DNA of 64,000 nucleotides from Eudorina sp. 2006-703-Eu-15 (lineage: Eukaryota; Chlorophyta; Chlorophyceae; Chlamydomonadales; Volvocaceae), in the NCBI GenBank assembly GCA_003117195.1, contig BDSI01000026.1, forward strand, positions 310,001 through 374,000, in the 5' to 3' direction. Below are positions 11,755-24,197 of this stretch, piece by piece. A model generated the notes under the pieces. That model was not told the DNA's origin, did no database searches, and was given only the letters and a program-made list of their open reading frames with translations. The number at the start of each line of letters is the position of its first letter. Position 1 is the stretch's first letter. Both the position numbers and the translations under genes were made by a program.

Positions 11755-13356
11755 TTGCGCGCCGAGGAGTAGGATAAGAGTGCCTGGAAGGTATGGCAAC
11801 GTTATGATTTAGACATCAACCTAATTAAAAACAACTGGACCATCGCTAATGTCTATTGGCATCTTAAGGTTTGTGACCACCCTGATCCGGTGGCAGGACG
11901 AGCTCAGATAAAGGGTTCCTCGGAAGCCATCGGCAGACCTGCAATGAGAAAGAACCGAAGACATTAGTTGATGCTTATCTGTTGGCGCCAGCATGGCGCT
12001 GCTTCCCAATCAGAGACAAATCCGACGATACGACTTCCGGCTCCGTCACTGAGCCGCTGAACAGGCCTTCCCCCGAGCCATGCGACAACGAATCACTGCA
12101 ACCATCACTGCAGCTGGTTACTGTCGATCGATTTGTGTGTCGTAAAGCACGGCAGGCTTATGGCCACGTCGAAAGGCGGTTGGCCACGGTGGGCCCGCTG
12201 TCACATGCACAACCCCGGTGTACATAGGGCAACGGACCTGATCCAGGCAGCAGATCTATGGCGGGAGCAGGTCATCTCACAAAAGTACCCGTATGTTGTT
12301 GCAGAGAACCCCGGGGGTCATCGGTGACAGCCGTAGAAGAGCTGACTGGGTTGGTCTGGGTCGTCTGGGTCGTGAACTCGCTGGCACCATGTGCCAGCAG
12401 ATGTCAGCTGCCTCGCCGTGCTGCTTTGGTGAGCTTGCGGGTTGCGATACAGGAGTTGCGGCCTCGTTGTGGCTGCATGCCTACGGTGTTTGCTACGTCC
12501 GTACAGGAATAGTAATACTATTGCAAGTAATGCCCAGTCGCCGTTCCATCACTACATCCATTATGATAAAGCAGTAGATGTGTTTATTTTTTGATTATGG
12601 TTCTTACATATTGCTGACGAAATTCGGCTGGCGCCACCGCCGGGATGGCGAAAGCAGCACATAGGATACAACGGAAGCGCTTGACGCTGTCAGCAATTAA
12701 GAGCACATGTCATAAAAAGCCTGGATTATTAGATTGCCTTGGAGCTGTTGTGCGCAGCCAGCCGACGGTCTGTCTTCGTGAACCGATGGATAATTGAACC
12801 AAACCAAACCTCCAAGCGCGCATGTTTACTAGATGGAATCAATATAACATGATTTCGGGGCTCAAATATGTGCGCATGCAAGCGCCGCAGCTCCTCGCCC
12901 GTGGACCAGCACCAGCGGGTCGACCGATTGCACCCCGCGCTCTGGCGCGCCCATCGCAGCCGCGCCGCCGGCCGCAGGGCCCCGTCCGCGCCGCTCCCCA
13001 GCAATGGCACAGCATGCCGACGCAGAACCCAGGCCTGGCCAGGTCAGCTGGTCCACATCCTTCAGGATGCCCGTACAGCGCTCATGGCCGTACTGTCCTT
13101 TCTCAAATCCCTGGAGTCTTGGTGCAGTCCGACCGGGCTTGCTGCGCACGGCCCGACGCCCAGTTTCACCCAGCCAGCAATTACAACACACATATACGCA
13201 CACATACACTTCGCTTCTCGCGGCTCAATTTTTTTATTATCACAGACACACCAACAAAGACACGTCCCTTTTCCCCCCGGCTCCCCCAGGAGGCCACACG
13301 GCGCAGACAGCGGCCCGCACCCGTTGCTGCAGACCGCCGGCTGGATCCTTGGGGCC
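11755..13356. other. Divergent intergenic region, putative promoters on both sides
   Basis: Lies between the start codons of the minus-strand Rossmann gene and the plus-strand membrane-segment gene. It is clearly AT-richer (about 11760-12850) than the surroundings and has no protein-like open frame. It holds a copy of dispersed repeat A (12292-12330). Upstream exons of the plus-strand gene may lie near 12860-13330, but no start was convincing. Confidence 0.5.
12292..12330 (-). repeat. Dispersed repeat A, copy 1
   Basis: Read on the minus strand it gives CTGTCACCGATGACCCCCGG followed by GGTT..CTGCAACA. This matches the copies at 31033, 33048 and 48538. See findings. Confidence 0.5.
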
Positions 13357-16300
13357 ATGGTCGCCTTCAACCTGGTCAGGACCCTGGTGCTGACCTGGGT
13401 CCGCAGCCAGCCGCCGACCCGTGGGTCAACCGCCAACCCGGGCGGAACCCGCAGGATCGGCCCGACACCGCCCGCTGCTGCCGGGGGTTCTGCAGTGACG
13501 GGCAGCTCGGGTACGGCAGGGGTCTTGCCGGCCTCGGGGGCCCAGGCCGCGCCCCTGGAGCTGGGAGGTCACTTGGGGCCCATCTCGGCGGCGGAGGGGG
13601 TCCAGCACCCGGATGTGGGGAGACCCACCGCCACCACCGCCACCACTGCCGCCACCACCGCCACCACCACTGCCGCCACCACCACCGCGGTCGCCGCTGC
13701 CGATGCCGGCGAGGGCGAGCGGCCACCGGAGATCGCTGCCAGCTATCAACTGAGCCCCCGAGGAGGCAAGGTGAGGGAGCAAGGGCGGGTCCGTGCCCGA
13801 CCCCGCATGAGAGGCGGGTGTGCAGCCACGGCGTCTCCGTCATCCTCCTCTCCCTGCTTCGCCCACTAAATTTCTCTTACCCCTCCTTTGTCTACCGGGG
13901 GGCGAAGCATGACTGACCGCTGCGCCCGCCGTCGCGGCGCCGGTACCGGCACCGGGGCACCGGGCTACCGGCGCCCTGCCATTACCTGCCCCGCGGCCCC
14001 CGCCGCGTCCACAGAGCAACAACCTGGGTCGAGTGGTGCTCTGCGCCACCTTGGAGCCGGCTCCGGAACCCGGCGCTGCTGCAGCACCCTGGTTCGACCC
14101 CGAGTGGCATCGAAGTGGGTCCCTAGGGCGGGGCAGGGTCTAGGTATGGGGGACATGTACGACCTGTACGATGCACCGGTTTGTCGGGAGCAGGGGGCCC
14201 GCGGAACCGCTCCACGGGGCAGACCGCCGTACAGCTGTACGGCATAACGCTCGGTTGACTTCTGGGGCTTGCCCATTGGGGCCACTGAGCTTCTGCACGC
14301 CGGCCCCCATGTGCCGTACACAACTATGCAGGGTTCTGGGAGCCGCTCATACGAAAATACGGTACCTCGCCGGGGGACACCGTCACGGGGTTGCTCGTTC
14401 TGTACGGCAAGTCGGTACTACATATCTTGGAGGTACGATGCTGTTTAAGCTCACCACCAATCGCTGCAACCTCGCAAGAGCCAACAGGCTGGGACCCCCT
14501 CTCTGTGTCCTTTGCCGGTGATGAGGTGGCATGCGGGGGATCTGCAAGCAGCGTGACTGCGCCGTGCGTATGCGCATGATGATAGCCGCCCGACCCCTTG
14601 CCGTCCACCCTCCCCTTCCCTGTTCCTCCTTTTGGCCCCCTCTCTGTGTTTTTCCTTAAGAGTCCCCTCCCTGTCGCGCTCCCCATCCCGGTCCCTGTTT
14701 TTTTGTCTGTGCCTGCAGGGCGACAACAACCAGCTGTTTGCGCTGCTGCGGGAGCTGCGGCCGGGGGACGTGGGCACGCACCGGCTGGGGGAGATCCGGG
14801 TGGGGTTGCAAAGAAACAGCCCAGACACACCCAGGGGGGTTGTCTCCCGTCTGGGGAGGGCCGTGGCGGGTTGCCGGCTTGTTTCCTTCCAATTTTATTC
14901 CAAGGTTTATGTTACAAGTCTTGAGCCGCGGGGTGTGAAACGGGTGGCAGCGCACGGTGACCGGACATCGTTGGTGCGGGTGCGGGGGTGCTTTGAGGAA
15001 TCCCGCCAGGCCTGCCTGTTTGTATCATCAAGGAGAAAAGCTGAGCCGCGAATAAGCAGACCCGTGTCCTGTTTGTATGTACGCGTTTGCGGTTGTGGGG
15101 GTGGTCGTAAGGGTTTACAGCTGGGTGACTGTAGTTCGACTGTAGTAGGCCCTCGTCAGCTACCCTGGCAGCTGCCCCCGGTGCTGTTGGTCGATCGAAA
15201 CCCTAGAGAACGGGCACGGCCCCTTGACCCAAACACGGCCCCTTGAGCAAACACGACCTTTAGCCCCGCTACTACTGCTGCTACTGTTACTGCTACTGCC
15301 ACTGCTACTGCCACGTAGGTACCTTGCTACATCCTAGACCTGCGGGAGCGGCTCTTCGACCGGTGGACGTGCGCGCCCGCCGGGCGACCCATGGGTCGGC
15401 GGGGCCTCACACGGGCGGCGCTGAAGAAGTCCTCGGCGGCCGCAGTCGCCGCCGCCGCCGCTGCTGCGGCGTCCGCGGCCGCGGCGGCGTCCGTGGGTGG
15501 GCAGCTGCCAAAGCGGAGCGGCGCATCACCGGGCGGCTTAGAGTCTACACCAACCACTGACCCATGGGTCGGCTCGGTCGCCGCACCCACTGACCCCAGC
15601 GGCGCGGGCGCCGCGACGCAGCCCCCCGAGCACCAGTTGAGACCGTTTCGGGGGAGGGAGGGCGGGCGAGTCGGAAAGGAAGGGAGTGGAGTGGAGGGAG
15701 GGAGGATTGAGCTGAAGGATTGCGCTGCGCAAACCCGGGCACGATCCGGGGTGTTGCAACCGGCCACGGAAACCCGGCTGCAGAACTGGGGAACTGGGGA
15801 ATCACAACCTGGAGAGTGGAAGGGAATGTGATGATGTACGACCTATACTCTCATGCCTGGGGCCCTGTTCTGTTTTTTCCGTTACGGGCGGGTTTCCTCG
15901 CTCAACATACACAGGCTGGTAGGTCGCATCCAGCAGTTGGAGCTGTTCACCAAGTTCGTAGGGCCCAAGCTCGCATCGCTCGTTGAGCCGGTGAGTAACA
16001 ACTAACAAGGCGGCGCACGCTCGCGGCACTCGTACATTGGTCGTGTACATGTCCAGCGGAGGGGACGGTCGGTGTTCGCGCTCGAGTGGGTGCTCGGGCG
16101 GCCGCACCCAAACTGTCTTCTGCCGATTGGGACCCGATTTGCGCAACCCTTAGACGCCGGGGACTGACGTTGCGTCCCGCCCCGCCCGTTCCCGGCCCCC
16201 GCTCTGTCGCCCCGGTGCAGGAGGATCGCCAACGCGCCCTGGGGCAGCTGTCAGGCTTCGAGACCACCACCCCTACTGAAGATGTGGTGTCGTCACTGGC

Positions 16301-17415
16301 GACAGACCCGGTGGGTCGGTCGGGTTGGTCGGTTTGGTCGGGTCGGTGGGTCGGTGGGTCGGTGGGTCGGTGGGTCGGTGGGTCGGTGGGTCGGTGAGTT
16401 GACGGGTCCCAATACCCCATGTCCACCAGCCTTGTGCGTTGTGCCTAGGCACGGCAGATCGGCACTAGCCATGGTGATCTGAAGGTCGATATCCTCCGAT
16501 CCAGAGGGAAACGCTGATTAACGATTTCATGTTTGTCCCAGCTGTCGTACCGTGTCGTGCGTGTTTTGCATCCCGAACCGCTGCACCTCCCTCCCTCGCG
16601 GCCCTCCCTCACACAGCTCGCCCCCGCGCTCCCCGGCTTCCTGGACGCCTTCGACGCGGACTACCAGCGCTACGTGTCGCTGCTGGTACTGGTGGCGGAG
16701 ATCGAGGCGGAGATGGAGGACGAGCAGGCCGTACAGGCGGCTCCAGGGGGACTCAGCCGCATCGCGGCGCGCGCGGCGTCGCTGGTGAGTGAGGTACGGC
16801 AGCTGGCGCCCTTCTACGACGAGCATGTACGGCGGGATTTGCAGGTACGGCGGGTGCGCTTATCAGAATCCCCGACACGGCAGCTCTCGGCGCCTGTGAA
16901 CGGACCGTGTGAAGGAGAACCGCCGGAGCCCTTACTAATGTTCTTATGCATCGGGCGCTTGCGTCAGTTACGGAAATCGAAAACCATTGTGCCTTTGCGA
17001 GGAACCCGCCCGAGCCGCCCTGTCAGGCCGTATGACTGCTCCCAGGCCCATGCTGCTTCCCAAACGACCTGCGATTTACATCACGTCGACATCAGCGTGT
17101 TGGGATCGCGGGGCTCCTTATCGACTACTATGAAGTATGGACCAAACATGGTGGTCACGGCCGCCGGCCCAACATGACACGCGGCCGCCTGCCTTGCTGA
17201 CACTGAAGACACTAAAACCGCTTTCCTTGCTACGGCTCCTGCTACTGCCGCCCCGCGCTCTGTAGGAGGCGCTGTCCGAAGAGGAGGAGGAGCAGCGGGG
17301 GCGGGGGGCGGACGAGGTGGCGCGGCGGCTGACTGCGGGCATGAGGCTTCCGATTGGGGACGGGTCGGGGGTCATGTACGGTGGGGCCAGCGGAGCTGGC
17401 GAGTCGTCGGCCTGA
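13357..17415 (+). CDS. Uncharacterised protein with N-terminal membrane segment and helical C-terminal half
   Basis: Seven in-phase exons: 13357-13770, 14719-14799, 15319-15635, 15915-15990, 16221-16310, 16542-16844, 17266-17415, giving 476 aa from the chosen ATG. The frame is open for 163 codons upstream and a splice acceptor precedes position 13333, so the true N-terminus may lie further 5'. Near the start is a hydrophobic helix (WILGAMVAFNLVRTLVLTWV), then a Thr/Ala/Pro-rich linker coded by ACC/GCC repeats. Conserved-looking helical blocks follow: NNQLFALLRELRPGDVG, YILDLRERLFDRW, LVGRIQQLELFTKFVGPKLA, and a charged segment around EIEAEMEDEQ. The Ala-rich stretch in exon 3 is coded by GCC/GCG repeats. 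The protein looks membrane-anchored with a coiled or bundled helical domain. I do not recognise the family and assign no function. Confidence 0.65.
16311..16395. repeat. 8-base GTGGGTCG tandem repeat at an intron start
   Basis: About ten imperfect GGTCGGTG/GGTCGGTT units run from the splice donor of exon 5 of the preceding gene model into the intron. Confidence 0.85.
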
Positions 17416-18156
17416 CGCTGTGTGCTTGTTTGGCGAAGGTGCCGGAGGATGCGGATGCGCGGTCGTCCTTGGGTTTCATTCGTGTCTTTTATCCCACAGG
17501 CATGGACGCACCAGCGGCAAATAGGGTTGGGGCTGGACTGCGCAGCGCACATAGGGTTGCCGGTACTTTGCCACGCGACGGAGGTGAACCTCAACCGCAA
17601 AGGGATTGAGATGGTGTTAAGAGGTATGACAAGATCAAAATAATGTAGGCGTCCCGTGATTTTTTAATCATATGGAGCGCTCCACAAAGACCAGGACTTG
17701 CACGTGGAGCACGCTGCGGCATACATCAGTAGAACCATTCACGGCAATCAACCGCGATGCCATTTTTTAACGGGCATATATGCAAGTGCTTTCGCCCACA
17801 GAGGGTAAATGTATACAAGGTTCATCTGTCCGACGGCACCGGGACTTGTAGCATACATGCTGGAAGCAACACAACGATTGTAGCTTGATTTCGAACATTT
17901 CGACATGACGCCCTTTGATGTTAACGGAATGAGTGCTGACGGTATGTCTTAGTGCTGATGGTCCTTTTCTCGGCCGGCATGCCGTACGGCAGCCATCATC
18001 CGCAAAACTTCGTGCTTACTTAGATTAAGTTGACCACGGTCTCCATCGCAGACGTATATAGTTCCAAGGTCGGCTTTACGTGCTTAGCCGAATTTATTTG
18101 CGAAATTTCTGCCTTGGGTTCAGTGTCGAAGTAACAACTCACCGTAAGCTTGTTGT

Positions 18157-18161
18157 TGTAA
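18157..18161 (+). terminator. Candidate TGTAA poly(A) signal of the membrane-segment gene
   Basis: First plus-strand TGTAA seen after the stop at 17413-17415; it implies a 3' UTR of about 750 bases. Confidence 0.4.
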
Positions 18162-19185
18162 CATCATGAAACTCGCTTCGAATACATAGTAAATCATTCG
18201 CCTTGCGTCTGACTATCGCCCAATCACTTCTTTCCGCAGGACTCATCGCAAGGCACAGGTTCAGCAGGAGCTGCGGGTTGTTCACATCCAGTCCTTACTT
18301 GTGCCTTTAATAACTGTGGTGAGCATGCGCTTTGGGAATCCAATCCTATGTGCGGTTCTTTTGGGGTGCGGCCGTCGTTAAAGACCATGCGTGGGTTAGC
18401 AGTATGCTCCAGCAGTATCCTCTGTTTTTCAACCGTGCAATGGAGAGTTCTGGAGTCATCTGTGAGCATGGCTGCTTGTAGTTCTTGGCAAGCGGTGGTT
18501 GAGTTAGTGCATTCACGAACAGGGGATTTCAGGAAACGGCGCCGTGGTGTTAATCCAATTTAGCAGGGCGTCAATTGTAGGTTGTTTGGAAGTAAGTGCT
18601 CACCGAACAAGTCTGAAGCCAGGTCGTGGCCCGCCATCAGATTGTATGTCGCCCAATAGGCTCACTGGTCGTCCTGGCGTTGCATCCGATCCCTGCGTAT
18701 ATTTTTATATATTGGGATTTCACCTGCAAGCGTTAGTTATGCCCAGAGCTCTAACTTTGCCTCCTTCGAACATAGTGGTTTATGAGCTGGTTTCGCAATT
18801 GTAGCAGATTTGAAATGAAGTGGCATGCAATTTCACATCGCGACTTAAGCCTGGCAAGGGCGCTGCAAGATATGTACGAGGCCAGTACCCCAAGGGTCGC
18901 GAGCAAGCCGTTCGCTGGCCCGTGCTGGCCCCTGCTGGCCTTGATTGATGTTGGAGTATAGCGTAGCCCTTTGACACATCGGGGACGCATGGAGCCATCG
19001 ACGTCCCCGGCCCTGTTTACTTGATGCAATTCGCGACGCGTCAACGCTCCGGGCTCTGTTCGGATCATCGGCTGTTTGCATGCGCCCAGCTCTCTCGCTC
19101 TTGTGCGATGGGTCGCCCAGCCTCGCGCCCACCACAGCCTCACCTTATCCCCCGCCCCCTTTGTCAGCTCGATTTCCTCAACCCT

Positions 19186-19194
19186 CATAAAATA
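19186..19194 (+). promoter_or_regulatory. TATA-like element upstream of the repeat-protein gene
   Basis: CATAAAATA lies about 100 bases before the ATG at 19290, within otherwise C-rich sequence. It is a plausible TATA box with a 5' UTR of roughly 70 bases. No other support. Confidence 0.35.
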
Positions 19195-19289
19195 CAACAC
19201 ACAATCCAAACCATCAGCCCCCTTGCACCCCTCCGTCTCCCTGCCCTCGCCCACCCCCACAACCCCACGCCCCACCCCGCCCAGTCACC

Positions 19290-22200
19290 ATGAACGACGT
19301 GGACTTCCGCGGCGCCACCCTCGATATGGAGGACACGGCGCTCTGGGATGTACGGCGAATCTCCCTGCAGGCCGCCCGACGGGACGAGCTGACGCCCGTA
19401 CGGTACTTCGAGGACGCGGTCACAGAGACCCTCCGCGCCCTGCACCGCCTCGCCCAGGAGAGCCTCTGGGACGAGCTCCAAAAGCACGACCTCGGCAAGC
19501 GCACGCTGCGGGCCCTGGCCGCGGAGTACAAACCCGCGCGCATGGTCGCGTTCGAGCCCGACGACCTGCGCCGCGCGTCGGTACGGTTCTGGGAGGCCCT
19601 GCGCGTCGAGGACGATGCCTTGCGGGAGGCCCTCGCGGCGTACGACTACGCCACGGTGTGCAAGCAGCTGTCCAAGTTGAGCCGCACCCTGGACCAGGAG
19701 GTGGTCCAACGGCTGGTGTACATCAACTGCCCCCGGTTGAACGTGGTGGAGGAGGTGGTGGCCACCATCCAGCGCTGCACCACCAACGAGCTCAAGGTGG
19801 GGTCTGACGCATGGTCGGGCGGGGGGGGGAGCCTGCTATGGATGGTCGGGCTGGGGGGGCCTAGCTTGGGTTCTGGGGGTCTGGGTGGGGTTGGACGGCG
19901 GTGGGCATGTGGGCAGTGGGGTGCGCGTCGGACGGGGCAGGGCTTGTGGATGGAGGCGGTGCAAGGGGTCATCCGGGGCTTTGGGAGGGTGCTGCTGGGG
20001 GGTTCGGGGCCTTGGGATGGGGTCCTGGGAGCAGTCCAGAAAGGAGCACGACGGGGCGTACTGGTGGGCTGGGGCCGACTCGGTGCACGACGAGCCAACC
20101 GGTGTTCTGAGGGGCGGGTGGAGGATGCGCGGCGTGGCGCGGAGAGGGCATGCAGAGAGACGAGGTGTTTGTTGGCTCGTGCGCAGACGCGGCGGAGCCG
20201 CGGAGGTCTGGGGTTTGGTGCGGAGGATTAGTTGGCAGCGATCGCCTTAGTAGTCAGCGACCCGGCAGATGATCTCCAGGGATGGGTCGCGCGGCATCAA
20301 GCAGCTCCACATCCCCCATGTCAAAAGCCCCCAAGCATATGGCCCTGAGAACCCCTCGCATGTCTTCCGTCGACCACCTACTTTGTCGGTTCAGATGCTG
20401 GCCTGCAAGCTGTTTGACCGGCTGGACAACACCGGTTCGCTGACGGCCGAGAACAAGGAGTTCTCCAAGAAGCTCAAGGAGTGCAAGACTAAGGACGAGC
20501 TGCGGGCAGCAGTTCGGGACCTGCTGCAGATGTTCAAACGCAAGCCGGTAGGGCCGACGGAGGGTGAGGGTGAGGGTGAGGGCGTGTTGGTTTGGAGTAC
20601 ACACTCAACTTAGCTGCGAGGGAGTGAAGGTGTGGGATAGATGGGTTGGTTGGCACACGAACAGAGTGAGGGGACGGAGTCGGGACGCGGCCAACGCGAG
20701 CGGAACGCACAGTGAATGGGTGGCACCGCATGGGGCCAAGCAATTGCGATCAGCGCGAGGGCTCTTTTCAAGCACCAGGATCAGTACATAAGTCGGGACG
20801 TGCGGCAGGTGGCAGGGCGTCACCATTGGGGGAAATGTGCGATTGTGTGCGATAGTTCTCACCTCGGTCGCCTGTTTGTGCGGGTACGGCTTTGGCGGAC
20901 GTTTTTTGTTTGTTAACGGCATGTGCTTTGCCCTCTGCCCCATCCTCCCGGCGCGTCGCTGTGCCCCCCTAGCCACCCGGCCCCAACGACTCGGACATCA
21001 TCGGCCCGTCGGTTGCGACCGTTACCGTGTCGTACAAGGGCCGGCAAGTGGCCGCGGCGGTCCGCATCCTGGAGACGCTTCCGGAGCCCGCCAAGGTGAC
21101 TCGCGTTACCTTACCTTCGCACATATGTCTCAGTACGGCACTCCTGTACGGCGCATGTACAGCATTGTGATACCTAACCCTCTTGCACCACAATCTCTCG
21201 TGGAGGCAGTGCGGTCTTACCTTGTTTTCTGTCCCCTTCGATGCACTGCGTGAACGCAGCAGCACTTCTGACACGTGGTGCTGTGCACGGCTGCCGTACG
21301 TACGTCGCCGCAGGTCGAGACGCCACCAGCTGCCCCCGCAGCCGCTCCGGAACCAGTGCCAGCCACGCCGACGCCACCCGATGGCGACGAGGCGCTCGCT
21401 GCTGAGAGCAGTGAGGTGACTGTGAAGTCCGACAATACCATACCACCTTCAGTGCTGGGCCGTAAGCTGGCCTCGGAGGTGAGCCGCCAGGGATCATCGT
21501 CGCGTGAAGGCTCGGGTTCCAGAAGAGCCTGATGCCCGGAACGGGAACCGGCTAGAACCGGCTAGAGCTGCCTCTATCTGCTGAGACAGCTGCGGGCTGC
21601 GGCTGCTCCTCGTGCTGCTGTTTTTTGGCTGGGACTGATGGCCGTGTCCGAGGGCAGAAGCAACGGCGTAATGCGCGAAATGCGGCGGGGGAGGTGGAAG
21701 CCGGTTGAAGGGCGCGTCTTTGAGCCCACCCCAGGCACGTGCGTTTATTGAACGTCCATCGCGGGCGCACTATGTCGGGGGCCTGCCGCCTGCGTCCAAA
21801 TTCGTATTGGATGGATGCCGGCATGCGCCCCGGCCGTTCTGCCAGGCGCAGATTTTTGGTGTGGTGTGGCGTTTGACGGCGGAGATCTCGGGGCCGCGCG
21901 CGCTTCGTGATATGCCGTTGACTTGGTTCCGGTGGTCGACTGGGTGAAGTAGTGCAAGTCGTCGTCAAAAGCAGAACACCCTCCGTTCTGTACCGATCCT
22001 TATTTTTTGACCTAGTCATATATATTTCCGTTGTGCTGGCAACTCAGATATATTGCCTTTTGTCCTGCGGCTTACTCATCGCGGGTTGATTGATTTTTTT
22101 AGCTCGTTTACGCTTTGACGGTCGCATGGCTGCACGCAGAGTTTGCTCTGCGGGCGATGCTGCAGTTCATGAGTAGCATTTACGCATGACATTAGATACA

Positions 22201-23956
22201 TCCCATCCTCCGCTTCGGCGTCCATCACGCCTCAGACTGCTGAATAGATTTCAGAATCTCGTAACAAACCGCGCCTCACCGTGGAAATGTTGACTGGAGT
22301 GCTTGTACATATGCCGTACGCCTAAGTCGGTTCGCCATCTTTTGTAACTGAATGAAGGTGGGAGAGAAGCCCGTGAGTGTCGCGTCAAGCAAGGCCTCCA
22401 TCCCTGCATCCCCCAAGCAAGCCAGCGCGGCCGCCAGCCCCACGCCGAGCGACTATGCCGCCGCTGCGGCGGCTGTAGCCGCGATCACACCCAAAAGCGC
22501 CACGCCGGCGGCCTCAGTTCTGGGCGGCGGCGCGGCACCCAGCATCCCGGGCAGCGTCAAGCCCGGAGCCAAGGCCACACCGGCGGGATCGGTGGTGGCC
22601 GCGAGCCGTGTGGGCAGCAACAAACCCGCGGCAAGCGCCAAGGCCACGCCGGCGGCGTCCGTTGTGGGTGTTGCACCACCGGGCAGCCAGGGCGGCGTCG
22701 CCGCCAGCGCCAAGCCGCCGCCGAAGCCCACGCCACCAGCCAGTGACGCTGGCAGCCTCCGCAGCGGATATGCGCCGAAGGCAACGCCCCCGGGGTCGAC
22801 GTTGGGTACCATGGCCGGGGTGCCGCCGCCGGTAGCAGGCAGCGACGCCGGCAGCACCCGCACCGGCACCACCCATAAAAACACGCCGCCGGCCTCTGGC
22901 TTCGGCGGCTATGGCGGGGCGCCGCCGCCGGCAGCAGGCAGCGACGCCGGCAGCACCCGCACCGGCACCACCCACAAAACCACGCCGCCGGCCTCTGGCT
23001 TCGGCGGCTATGGCGGGGCGCCGCCGCCGGCAGCAGGCAGCGACGCCGGCAGCACCCGCACCGGCACCACCCATAAAACCACGCCGCCGGCCTCTGGCTT
23101 CGGCGGCTATGGCGGGGCGCCGCCGCCGGCAGCCGGCAGCGACGCCGGCAGCACCCGCACCGGCACCACCCACAAAACCACGCCACCGGCCGCTGGCTTC
23201 GGCGGCTTTGCTGGGGCGCCGCCGCCGGCAGCAGGCAGCGACGCCGGCAGCACCCGCACCGGCACCACCCACAAAACCACGCCGCCGGCCTCTGGCTTCG
23301 GCGGCTATGGCGGGGCGCCGCCGCCGGCAGCAGGCAGCGACGCCGGCAGCACCCGCACCGGCACCACCCACAAAACCACGCCGCCGGCCTCTGGCTTCGG
23401 CGGCTTTTCTGGGGCGCCGCCGCCGGCAGCCGGCAGCGACGCCGGCAGCACCCGCACCGGCACCACCCACAAAACCACGCCGCCAGCTGCAACGCCAAGC
23501 GCGCGCAGCAACAGGTCGACACCTGCGGGGTCAGTTCGCGGTGGCCCTGCGGGAAGCGCACCGGCGTCCGAGGTAGGCTCTCGGAGCGGCGGCCCAGCCA
23601 GTGTGGCGCGCACCCAGTCATCCCAGAGCACAATGTCTGCGTCCCAGACCGGGAAAGCGGACAACGGTGAGCACAGCCGCGGCCACGGCAGTATCTCGTT
23701 CGATCATCCTAACCTTCCGCCGCCTCCAGGACCGTACATGCCGGATGTTGAGGTGAGGGGACGGGGCGGTGCTGTGTGCTGAGACGCCCATGTACGGGGC
23801 TGTACGAGGCTGTACCAGGCTGTCCGGGGCTCTGAGGGAGGGAGCCATCCGAGGGGCACTGAACTTTCTTGGCGGCGGTACCGAGAGGGGAGCGGGGCGC
23901 TGCGGGCAGCCGTTTGTCCGAGGGCCTCGTCCACCTGCTATGCCCTAGGGATTCAG

Positions 23957-24044
<88 letters not shown>

Positions 24045-24147
24045 ATCCTGATCCTGATCCTGATCCTGATCCTGATCCTGATCCTGATCCTGATCCTGAT
24101 CCTGATCCTGCTCCTGCTCCTGATCCTGATCCTGATCCTGATCCTGA

Positions 24148-24197
<50 letters not shown>

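Larger units (their letters stand above)
17416..19289. other. 3' UTR and intergenic spacer, AT-richer
   Basis: Contains the 3' UTR of the membrane-segment gene and the promoter and 5' UTR of the next plus-strand gene. The GC content falls noticeably (17640-18800), as is usual for intergenic DNA here. No coding exon was seen on either strand. Confidence 0.55.

Noticed and set aside
12729..13010. Minus-strand 93-codon frame
   Set aside because: No domain or splice support, and its composition is unlike neighbouring genes; probably chance.
22835..23488. CRISPR-like direct repeats
   Set aside because: Units are contiguous 99-base coding repeats without spacers, in a nuclear eukaryotic gene.
22557..23633. 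358-codon and 318-codon minus-strand frames with Cys/Arg or Gly/Ala repeats
   Set aside because: They are antisense readings of the 99-base coding repeat, which is open in all frames.
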